Assembly: GCA_009700365.1 (NCBI GenBank)
Contig: WLME01000026.1
Span: 1-10,841 of the forward strand
Length of the DNA stretch: 10,841 bases
Direction: 5' to 3'
Source of the DNA: Actinomycetota bacterium
GTDB lineage: Bacteria > Actinomycetota > Actinomycetes > Nanopelagicales > Nanopelagicaceae
Part shown: in pieces, positions 1 to 5,861 of the stretch
Numbering within the stretch: position 1 is the first letter of the stretch
Layout of the letters: every line of letters starts with the position of its first letter
Made by a program: the position numbers and the translations under genes
Notes under the pieces: model-generated
The model's input: the letters and a program-made list of their open reading frames with translations, nothing else
Database searches by the model: none
What the model was told of the DNA's origin: nothing

Positions 1-614
1 CTTTCAATGGATGCAGTAGACATTGAGTTAAACGCTAGAACTGCAGGCCAAGAGATTGCGTAGTGCCAGTTCCATCCTGAACTAGTGGCACCAGCGAGTG
101 CACCTTCTAATCCGCGCAATGCAATAACACAGAAGACAACAGCCAAGATTGTTGCTTCAACGTAATACGCCTTGCCCATTCCTGAACCGCTAAAGCGGTT
201 GAGCATTCGGAATCGTGTCACTTGACGAATTCCAATAAGAGTAACAATTCCGATTCCAGTGAGTGCTGCAATTACTTCAGCAAAGAGTTCGTATCCAACG
301 AAATGTCCGATGATTGGAAGTGCAAAATCCGGATTGATTACTTGGCCATAAGCGGTAATGAGAGTTCCGAAGAGTGCACCGAAACCAATCATCACGAACC
401 AGTGAGCGATACCGGTTCCAGTAAAGTTGAGCATCTTTGTATGACCCAGAACTTCTTTGAGCATATTCTTAAAGCGCGCACTTTTATCATTGCCACGCGT
501 TGGATCAGGTTGTTGCTTCTTATATATTGCAATCAGTTGGCGAACTCGAACCGCAAGAAGGACCAATGCACATGCAGTTATGAGATAAGAGATTGTCGCC
601 AGCACTAACTTCAT
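1..614 (-). CDS. Membrane-anchored (Fe-S)-binding oxidoreductase, N-terminal part (runs off left edge)
   Basis: About 204 N-terminal residues are visible, starting MKLVLATISYL at an ATG 17 bp after the lldD stop. They form a polytopic membrane domain: helices near residues 3-24, 68-92, 110-130 and 150-168, with another beginning near 188. The stretch GIAHWFVMIGFG, then PDFALPIIGHF, resembles the membrane N-terminus of the large actinobacterial iron-sulfur reductases of the Rv0338c type. In that family the C-terminal part carries 4Fe-4S and CCG (heterodisulfide-reductase-like) domains, which would lie outside this window. Its electron partners are not firmly known to me. Its place directly downstream of lldD on the same strand suggests co-transcription and perhaps electron transfer with lactate oxidation (inference). 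No clear Shine-Dalgarno sequence precedes the ATG, so translation may be coupled to lldD. The family call rests on the membrane domain only. Confidence 0.72.
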   Translation of the reverse strand, partial: MKLVLATISYLITACALVLLAVRVRQLIAIYKKQQPDPTRGNDKSARFKNMLKEVLGHTKMLNFTGTGIAHWFVMIGFGALFGTLITAYGQVINPDFALPIIGHFVGYELFAEVIAALTGIGIVTLIGIRQVTRFRMLNRFSGSGMGKAYYVEATILAVVFCVIALRGLEGALAGATSSGWNWHYAISWPAVLAFNSMSTASIE

Positions 615-631
615 AAACGCTAGGGTAATCG

Positions 632-1861
632 TTATTGGCGATTTAGGAAGCGAACATGCTTCGGTGTTAACTCATCAAGGGAATTAACTCCAAGCAACTT
701 CATATTGCGAACCATCTGAGTGCGCATGATTTCAAGCGCTCTTTCGACTCCATCTTGACCGCCAGCCATAAGGCCATACAAATAAGCGCGACCTACATAA
801 GTGAACTGTGCGCCTAGCGCTACTGCTGCAAGGACATCTGCACCATGCATGATGCCTGTATCAATATGGATTTCGTAATCCTTCTTGAACTCCTTCTTGA
901 TATCTGCAAGTAAGTGCAACATAACCGGTGCGCGATCGAGCTGACGACCACCATGGTTTGAGAGAAGAATGGCATCCGCACCTAGCTTTGCAGCCTTCTT
1001 TGCATCTTCAAGGTTTTGGATTCCCTTAACAGTAAGAGTTCCATCCCATTGCTTGCGAATCCACTTGAGATCTTCCCAGGTCATTGTTGGATCGAACATG
1101 TAATCCAAGAGCTCGCCAACAGTGCCCTCCCAGTTCTTCATAGAAGCAAATTCAATTGAAGGAGTAGTAAGGAAGTTGATCCACCATGCCGGTCTTGGAA
1201 GTGCATCAATTATTGTGCCCGCAGTCAGGCGAGGAGGCACAGTAAGACCATTTCGGTAATCTCTAATGCGTTGACCCGCAGCTGGAACATCGACTGTTAG
1301 CATCAAATTTTTTACACCTGCGCGTTTTGCGCGTTCAACCAAAGCCATACTTCCTTCACGGTCTTTCCACATATATAACTGGAACCAATTGCGACCATCG
1401 GGTGCAGCCGAAACTACATCTTCGATAGTTGTGGTTCCGAGAGTCGAGAGCGTGAAAGGAATTCCGAATTTTTCTGCTGCACGTGCGCCGGCGATTTCGC
1501 CTTCGGTCTGCATCATGCGGGTAAATCCTGTCGGCGCAATACCAACTGGCATTGCAAAAGTTTCACCGAGCGCCCTACGAGTTAAATCTGCAGAAGAAAC
1601 ATCTTTGAGAATACTTGGAATAAATTCTAAATCTCGATAAGCCTGACGTGCGCGCTCGAGACTGGCTTCACTTTCGGCAGAGCCATCGGTGTAATCAAAG
1701 GGGCCAGTAGGTGTGCGCTTCTTAGCAATCTCGCGAAGATCCCAAATTGTGAATGCTTTTTCAAGACGGCGCTTTTTTCGGCGCAAGGTAGGAAGTGAAA
1801 ATTGAAGAAGAGGTGCAAGTTCAGATGGTTTCGGGAACTGACGCTTTACATTCTTTCCCAT
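632..1861 (-). CDS. lldD: FMN-dependent L-lactate dehydrogenase, LldD2 type
   Basis: This 409-residue protein belongs to the FMN-dependent alpha-hydroxy-acid dehydrogenase family and should oxidise L-lactate to pyruvate, passing electrons to the quinone pool at the membrane. Visible landmarks are the active-site Tyr in FDYTDG (Tyr57), PVGIAPTGF (105-113), QLYMW (161-165), TVDVPAAG (189-196), the FMN-contacting Lys in VKG (Lys279), SNHGGRQLD with catalytic His303 and Arg306, and the phosphate-binding loop DTGIMHGADVLAA (334-346). The loop lacks the two arginines of the usual DGGxRRG form. The related DTGIMSG form occurs in M. tuberculosis LldD2 and in the MftD group, and the N-terminus (LAPLLQF, RRLEKAFTI, AKKRTP) also follows LldD2. 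Length fits the family. Start is an ATG 25 bp after the crgA stop. No mycofactocin genes are nearby, so lactate dehydrogenase is the better reading than MftD. Confidence 0.9.
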   Translation of the reverse strand: MGKNVKRQFPKPSELAPLLQFSLPTLRRKKRRLEKAFTIWDLREIAKKRTPTGPFDYTDGSAESEASLERARQAYRDLEFIPSILKDVSSADLTRRALGETFAMPVGIAPTGFTRMMQTEGEIAGARAAEKFGIPFTLSTLGTTTIEDVVSAAPDGRNWFQLYMWKDREGSMALVERAKRAGVKNLMLTVDVPAAGQRIRDYRNGLTVPPRLTAGTIIDALPRPAWWINFLTTPSIEFASMKNWEGTVGELLDYMFDPTMTWEDLKWIRKQWDGTLTVKGIQNLEDAKKAAKLGADAILLSNHGGRQLDRAPVMLHLLADIKKEFKKDYEIHIDTGIMHGADVLAAVALGAQFTYVGRAYLYGLMAGGQDGVERALEIMRTQMVRNMKLLGVNSLDELTPKHVRFLNRQ

Positions 1862-1870
1862 TTAAATGGT

Positions 1871-1881
1871 CTAACGTTTAG
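1871..1881. promoter_or_regulatory. Imperfect palindrome upstream of lldD
   Basis: The crgA-lldD gap is 25 bp and contains CTAACGTTTAG, a near-palindrome around AACGTT lying about 10-20 bp upstream of the lldD ATG. It could be a small operator for lactate control, but it is short, AT-rich and without a recognised consensus. Chance occurrence is quite possible. Confidence 0.15.
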
Positions 1882-1886
1882 ATTCT

Positions 1887-2153
1887 TTATCGCCACTTCG
1901 TAGCGAGAGAGAATCCCACCGCGATAAAGCTAAAACCAATAATCATGTTCCAAGCACCAATACTTGGGATTGGATAGAGAGTCTGGCTTACGTAGAAGAT
2001 GACGATCCATAGCAAGCCGATAAGGAAGTTGGCGACCATCACTGGCGCAAGCCACGAAGGTGACTCGCGAAGAGGTGATACCTCTTCAACGTGGTGCTGC
2101 TCTTCGTGAGCGTGACGCTCGACTACCTTTTTACGCAATTTCGACTTTGGCAT
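1887..2153 (-). CDS. crgA: Cell division protein CrgA
   Basis: This is an 88-residue actinobacterial septation protein. The N-terminus MPKSKLRKK matches the conserved CrgA opening. It is followed by a His/Glu-rich cytoplasmic linker (residues 10-30, including RHAHEEQHH), a first membrane helix at about 35-57, and a second at about 66-85 ending TKWR, close to the typical C-terminus of the family. CrgA recruits or stabilises septal proteins (FtsZ, FtsI and other divisome partners in mycobacteria and streptomycetes) at the inner membrane. I chose the internal ATG at 2153, because the open frame extends seven residues upstream into the divergent promoter and family members begin at MPKSK. It is divergent from pabA across 28 bp, and a crgA-pabA-pknB neighbourhood is typical of actinobacteria near oriC. 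lldD follows 25 bp downstream and may be co-transcribed. Confidence 0.93.
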   Translation of the reverse strand: MPKSKLRKKVVERHAHEEQHHVEEVSPLRESPSWLAPVMVANFLIGLLWIVIFYVSQTLYPIPSIGAWNMIIGFSFIAVGFSLATKWR

Positions 2154-2159
2154 GGAGCC

Positions 2160-2165
2160 TAGGTT
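2160..2165 (+). promoter_or_regulatory. Candidate -10 box for pabA
   Basis: TAGGTT lies 16 nt before the pabA ATG and would give a leader of roughly 10 nt. It overlaps the opposite-strand TAACCT box of crgA, so the two polymerases could not occupy the site together. Evidence is only the TANNNT match and position. Confidence 0.25.
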
Positions 2166-2166
2166 A
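2161..2166 (-). promoter_or_regulatory. Candidate -10 box for leaderless crgA
   Basis: On the minus strand TAACCT fits the TANNNT -10 pattern of actinobacteria and sits exactly 7 nt before the crgA ATG. That would place the transcript start at or next to the A of the start codon. No Shine-Dalgarno sequence is visible. No clear -35 element is seen. Confidence 0.45.
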
Positions 2167-2181
2167 CAGCACAATTACCGC

Positions 2182-2811
2182 ATGGCTCGAATCCTCGTCA
2201 TCGATAACTATGACTCCTTCGTCTTCAATTTGGTGCAGTACCTGCAGCAATTAGGCGCAGATTGCACCGTGGTACGTAATGATGAAGTCGCCGCGGCTGA
2301 AGCTGCGAAATACGACGGTGTCCTTATTTCTCCCGGACCCGGAACGCCAGATAAAGCAGGTGTCAGTATTGCGATGATTAACTATTGCGCAGAAAACTCA
2401 ATTCCACTCTTTGGTGTTTGTCTTGGCCACCAGGCAATTGGTGAAGCATTTGGCGCAACAGTTTCGCGTGCACCTGAATTACTGCACGGAAAGACTTCGC
2501 AAGTTTTGCATAATGGCAAAGGTGTATTGGAAAACCTGCCTTCACCATTTACTGCAACTCGTTATCACTCACTTGCAGTTGAAAGAGACACAGTTCCTTC
2601 AGTCTTAGAAATAACAGGATCAACTGAGTCCGGTGTCGTCATGTCGATGCGTCACACAACTCTGCCAATAGAGGGCGTGCAATTTCATCCAGAATCTGTA
2701 TTAACAGAGCATGGGCATCAAATGCTTGCAAACTGGCTTGTTAAATGTGGTGACATCGATGCGCCAAGCCGTGCGGTCGGATTGTCGCCCGTTGTAGGAA
2801 GCTCGAAGTAA
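2182..2811 (+). CDS. pabA: Aminodeoxychorismate/anthranilate synthase glutamine amidotransferase subunit
   Basis: This 209-residue class I glutamine amidotransferase releases ammonia from glutamine for a chorismate-using partner (PabB for folate, TrpE for tryptophan). The catalytic triad is visible: Cys80 in GVCLGHQAIGE, then His169 and Glu171 in FHPESV. The oxyanion and Gln-binding segment is PGPGTP (51-56), and HSLAV (129-133) is also typical. The N-terminus MARILVIDNYDSF is characteristic, which fixes the ATG at 2182 rather than the in-frame ATG 30 bp upstream inside the crgA start region. No pabB or trpE is next to it, so the subunit may serve both pathways, as in some bacteria (inference). 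The pabA-pknB adjacency is typical of actinobacteria, where this gene is annotated as trpG or pabA. Its stop codon directly abuts the pknB stop codon on the other strand. Confidence 0.92.
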   Translation: MARILVIDNYDSFVFNLVQYLQQLGADCTVVRNDEVAAAEAAKYDGVLISPGPGTPDKAGVSIAMINYCAENSIPLFGVCLGHQAIGEAFGATVSRAPELLHGKTSQVLHNGKGVLENLPSPFTATRYHSLAVERDTVPSVLEITGSTESGVVMSMRHTTLPIEGVQFHPESVLTEHGHQMLANWLVKCGDIDAPSRAVGLSPVVGSSK

Positions 2812-4359
2812 TTAGGGCTGGCTATTAATTGTAATTGTTACCGACTTACCAATTGTTTGTGTGGTGCCCGCATCTGGAGCTTGGCGAATTACAACACCCA
2901 ATGGCTGCGTAGCATCGTAGTCATTAAATTCTTTGATCAGGAACCCAGCCTGTATAAGTAGCGTCTTTGCTTGAATGGATTCAATTCCGATGAGGTTTGG
3001 AACAGAAACTTCTCCACTTGCAATCGTTAGCACTACAGAACTTCCCGCATCGGTGATTGAACCAACCGGAGGGTTAACTTCGAGAACAGTTCCCTGAGCT
3101 TGATCAGATGGCATAGCAACAGTTTGTGAAATCAAAAGGCCTACAGATGTGAGTGCAGCTCGTGCATCAATCAAGGACATTCCAATTAATCCATCAGGCA
3201 CAATCGCATCACCGGGCCCATCAGAAATCGTCAATATGACTGACGATCCAGGTTTTGCGCGGGTTGTCGCAAGAGGCAATTGGCTGGCAACTCGATTTTT
3301 AGGAATGACACCATCATGTGCATGTTTGATGACAACTGAATAATCCGCCAAAAGCGCTCGCGCCATATCTTCGCTTAAGCCAACAACGTTAGCTATCTGT
3401 GGTGCGCTATTGACGGAATTTCCACTGAGCAAGAAACCTGTAATAGAGACTGCGATTGCTGCGAAGAAAGAGCCTCCAATAACCAGCGCAGAACGTCGAG
3501 ATAAGAATGGTTTGCTTGCAACTTTCGTAGTGATTGCTTCCCCGGCGCGAACTTTTGCTATGTCATTTAACATATCTTGCGCGCTTTGATAACGGTCTTC
3601 AGGCTTTTTTGATAACGCAACTGCTAAAACAGTTTCTATTCCTTCAGATAGTTCAGGCTTAATGGAACGGAGAAGCGGTGCAATACTCGATGCGTGTTGA
3701 AATGCAATCGAGACCGGAGTCTCACCAGTAAAAGGTGGTTTTCCCGTAAGCAATTCGAAGAGTAAGCACCCAGTTGAATAGATATCACTTCGTAAATCTG
3801 CTGGCTCGCCTACTGCTTGTTCGGGTGAGAGATATTGGGCAGTGCCAATTACATTCCATGTACTAGTAAGAGTTGCGCCGAGGTCATCCATCGCTCGAGC
3901 GATTCCAAAATCCATCACTTTAACGTCGCCAGTATCTGTGATCATCACATTTGCAGGTTTGATATCCCGGTGCACAATCTGGCGTTCATGTGAATATTCG
4001 AGCCCAGCAAGAATTCCTTCAGCAATTTCAAGCGCACGAGAAACCGGAAGTCTTTCGCCACCATGAACTATTTCGCGAAGAGTATGGCCAGAGACAAGTT
4101 CCATGACGATATATGGCGCAGGTTCTTCACCTGAATCATAAACAGCAACAATTGCAGGGTGATTAAGGCCGGCTGCGGCACGTGCCTCTTTACGAAATCG
4201 TGCAACAAATGATGGATCTTTAGCTAAATCGCTTCGCAATATTTTGATTGCAACTTCACGCGAAAGGCGCTGATCTTGAGCGATATAGACATCAGCCATT
4301 CCGCCTGTGCCAATCATTTCTCCAAGTAGATAACGACCGCCGAGCAATGAATTCATCAC
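2812..4359 (-). CDS. pknB: Membrane Ser/Thr protein kinase with three PASTA domains
   Basis: This is a 515-residue PknB-type receptor kinase. The cytoplasmic kinase domain (about 10-270) shows the glycine loop GTGGMADVY (17-25), ATP-binding Lys39, catalytic HRDIKPAN (130-137), DFG (150-152) and GTAQYLSPEQ (172-181). The activation loop has Thr165 and Thr167, which line up with the two autophosphorylated threonines of M. tuberculosis PknB. A single membrane helix spans about 291-311. Three PASTA repeats follow at about 319-379, 385-448 and 451-513, which should sense muropeptides or lipid II outside the cell. M. tuberculosis PknB has four PASTA repeats, so this is a shorter sensor. The start is either GTG at 4359 (4-bp overlap with pstP) or the next codon, ATG at 4356 (1-bp overlap). 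Both imply translational coupling to the phosphatase that reverses its action. It controls cell-wall growth and division in relatives. Confidence 0.95.
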   Translation of the reverse strand: MMNSLLGGRYLLGEMIGTGGMADVYIAQDQRLSREVAIKILRSDLAKDPSFVARFRKEARAAAGLNHPAIVAVYDSGEEPAPYIVMELVSGHTLREIVHGGERLPVSRALEIAEGILAGLEYSHERQIVHRDIKPANVMITDTGDVKVMDFGIARAMDDLGATLTSTWNVIGTAQYLSPEQAVGEPADLRSDIYSTGCLLFELLTGKPPFTGETPVSIAFQHASSIAPLLRSIKPELSEGIETVLAVALSKKPEDRYQSAQDMLNDIAKVRAGEAITTKVASKPFLSRRSALVIGGSFFAAIAVSITGFLLSGNSVNSAPQIANVVGLSEDMARALLADYSVVIKHAHDGVIPKNRVASQLPLATTRAKPGSSVILTISDGPGDAIVPDGLIGMSLIDARAALTSVGLLISQTVAMPSDQAQGTVLEVNPPVGSITDAGSSVVLTIASGEVSVPNLIGIESIQAKTLLIQAGFLIKEFNDYDATQPLGVVIRQAPDAGTTQTIGKSVTITINSQP

Positions 4360-5126
4360 AGCGCAGCTCCTATCTTCTCGAAAATATCTTCTTGGGGTTC
4401 TTCAACAATATCTGCAATTACTACAGTCACATTATCGGGTGCGCCATTGATGTAAGTAGCATCGATCAGAGATGCCACTGCCTGATCGCGGTCCTTTCCC
4501 TTTATCAATGATTTGATCTCTTTCTCGGAAAGAACAGTGCTCAATCCATCACTACATACTAGAAAGCGATCCTTAACTTTTCCTTCGAATATTGGAAGCG
4601 GAAGCTCGAGGTTTCCCTCACCCATCAAGACTTGTGTAAGCACTGATCTTTGTGGGTGTGTCGAGATATCGGATTCGGAGATAGCTCCTTGATTGAGAAG
4701 CTCTTGAATTACAGTGTGATCTACGCTGAGTTGCTCGAAGGAGTTACCGCGAAGTCGATAAGCGCGCGAATCTCCGATGTGGAGGAGTGCGACCTTATTT
4801 TCGTGCAAAAAAAGTGATGTAAGCGTGGTGCCCATTCCACCAAGCTCTGGATTTTCAGATACTGAGTTTCTCAACGCATCATCTATTGCATAGATTGAAT
4901 TCAAAAATAAATCATCTGCCGATTCAGAATCGACTTCAGGCTTTGCAAATATCTGCGCACTCTCAGCCAAAGTTGTTATCGCAATTTTGGAGGCAATTTC
5001 TCCAGCAGCATGTCCACCCATGCCATCTGCGACTGCAACGACGCGAGAAGATGTAAGAGCACTATCTTCATTTCCGCTCCGGACAAGGCCAACTGCAGAA
5101 CGCGCAGAAGTGGCGAAGTAGCTCAT
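4356..5126 (-). CDS. pstP: PP2C-family Ser/Thr protein phosphatase, PstP type, catalytic domain only
   Basis: This 256-residue metal-dependent PPM/PP2C phosphatase should dephosphorylate PknB and its substrates. Motifs in order are GLVRSGNEDS (13-22), ADGMGGHAAGE with metal ligand Asp34, GMGTTL (97-102), HIGDSRAY (116-123), HPQRSVLTQ (157-165), CSDGLS with Asp193, and GAPDNVTVV with Asp231-Asn232. The start is the ATG at 5126, where the family N-terminus begins. The frame stays open 18 codons further, but that extension would overlap the divergent gene and shows no homology. Mycobacterial PstP continues after the catalytic domain with a linker, membrane helix and extracellular domain. Here the protein ends about 15 residues after the catalytic core, so it should be soluble. 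rodA, pbpA, pknA and the FHA genes that normally lie with pstP and pknB are absent here. Confidence 0.93.
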   Translation of the reverse strand: MSYFATSARSAVGLVRSGNEDSALTSSRVVAVADGMGGHAAGEIASKIAITTLAESAQIFAKPEVDSESADDLFLNSIYAIDDALRNSVSENPELGGMGTTLTSLFLHENKVALLHIGDSRAYRLRGNSFEQLSVDHTVIQELLNQGAISESDISTHPQRSVLTQVLMGEGNLELPLPIFEGKVKDRFLVCSDGLSTVLSEKEIKSLIKGKDRDQAVASLIDATYINGAPDNVTVVIADIVEEPQEDIFEKIGAAL

Positions 5127-5133
5127 GTGGGTA

Positions 5134-5139
5134 AGCCTA
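5134..5139 (-). promoter_or_regulatory. Candidate -10 box for leaderless pstP
   Basis: On the minus strand TAGGCT (TANNNT) lies exactly 7 nt before the pstP ATG at 5126, with no Shine-Dalgarno sequence between them. This is the same geometry as upstream of crgA and of the divergent phosphodiesterase gene. It would start the pstP-pknB transcript at the start codon. Confidence 0.45.
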
Positions 5140-5149
5140 ATCTCTTTGC

Positions 5150-5155
5150 TACTCT
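5150..5155 (+). promoter_or_regulatory. Candidate -10 box for leaderless phosphodiesterase operon
   Basis: TACTCT (TANNNT) lies exactly 7 nt before the ATG at 5163 and shares a 36-bp divergent intergenic region with the pstP promoter. The two hexamers are separated by 10 bp on opposite strands, so any -35 contacts would fall within or beyond the opposing gene's start. No convincing -35 motif is seen. Confidence 0.45.
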
Positions 5156-5162
5156 CGGTCTC

Positions 5163-5858
5163 ATGCTCATCTACGCACACCGCGGTGCCAGTGCCGATTT
5201 TCCTGAGCTAACCCTCGCAGCCTATGAAGGCGCCGTCGAACAAGGCGCCGATGGCTTCGAATGCGATGTCCGATTGACGAAGGATGAAGTTCCAATTCTC
5301 TGGCATAACGCTTCAATGCTTGAGCGTGCAGCCAACCCAGGGCTTATAGGGGAGATGACATATAAAGAGGTATCGCGCGCCTATCCTCAAATTTTAACCT
5401 TGGATGAATTTCTCAACTTTGCAGTGAAGATGAGAAAAGGAGTTTTGATCGAAACTAAGCACCCAGTATTTTCTGGAAACCGAATCGAAGAAGTTGTTGT
5501 TGAAACTTTGCATGGGACAAAAGGAATCGACAAGATCGCAGTTTCCGTAATGTCATTTAGCTGGTTTGCAATTGAAAAAGTAAAACGCCTTGACCCGAAG
5601 ATTTCGACAACATTTCTGATGCATAAAAACACATCTTGGTTTCAGGCGAAGATCTCTTCCTCTTCCGCAGTCGGCCCAGGAATCAATGAGCTCCGGCAAG
5701 AACCAAATCGCGCGGAGCGAATTAAGAATCTTGGAAGGTCTCTCAATGTATGGACCGTGGATGATGATGCTGACATTAGATTATGCTCAAAGCTGGGCGT
5801 AGATATTCTCATCACAAATAAGCCGTCACATGCACGCGAGGTACTCAGGTATCCTTAA
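5163..5858 (+). CDS. Glycerophosphodiester phosphodiesterase (GDPD family)
   Basis: This 231-residue TIM-barrel GDPD-family enzyme is predicted to hydrolyse glycerophosphodiesters to glycerol-3-phosphate and an alcohol. Seen in the sequence: YAHRGAS with catalytic His6-Arg7, FPELT with metal ligand Glu15, GFECDVRLTKD with metal ligands Glu33 and Asp35, second catalytic His48 in WHN, LIETKHP in mid-barrel, and a C-terminal VWTVDD ... GVDILITNKP. Two usual aspartates are Asn here (HD to HN, and ITD to ITN), although the core catalytic residues remain. No signal peptide is visible, so it is probably cytoplasmic and acts in phospholipid-headgroup recycling. The ATG at 5163 is chosen because homology begins immediately after it, and the long upstream open frame runs antisense to pstP. 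It heads the pheA-serS-HAD operon, and pheA begins 3 bp after its stop. M. tuberculosis glpQ1 also sits close to pheA and serS. Confidence 0.88.
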   Translation: MLIYAHRGASADFPELTLAAYEGAVEQGADGFECDVRLTKDEVPILWHNASMLERAANPGLIGEMTYKEVSRAYPQILTLDEFLNFAVKMRKGVLIETKHPVFSGNRIEEVVVETLHGTKGIDKIAVSVMSFSWFAIEKVKRLDPKISTTFLMHKNTSWFQAKISSSSAVGPGINELRQEPNRAERIKNLGRSLNVWTVDDDADIRLCSKLGVDILITNKPSHAREVLRYP

Positions 5859-5861
5859 CCA

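Noticed and set aside
222..608. Plus-strand open frame of 128 codons
   Set aside because: It is antisense to the Fe-S oxidoreductase membrane domain, which has clear helices and family resemblance. The plus-strand product is Cys/Ser-rich and matches no family I know.
2154..2174. Seven-residue extension of CrgA
   Set aside because: It would use the promoter region as coding sequence, and the family begins at MPKSK.
5010..5162. N-terminal extension of the phosphodiesterase
   Set aside because: The frame is open upstream but runs antisense to pstP and carries no homology. The conserved protein begins at MLIYAHRG, and a -10 box sits 7 nt before that ATG.
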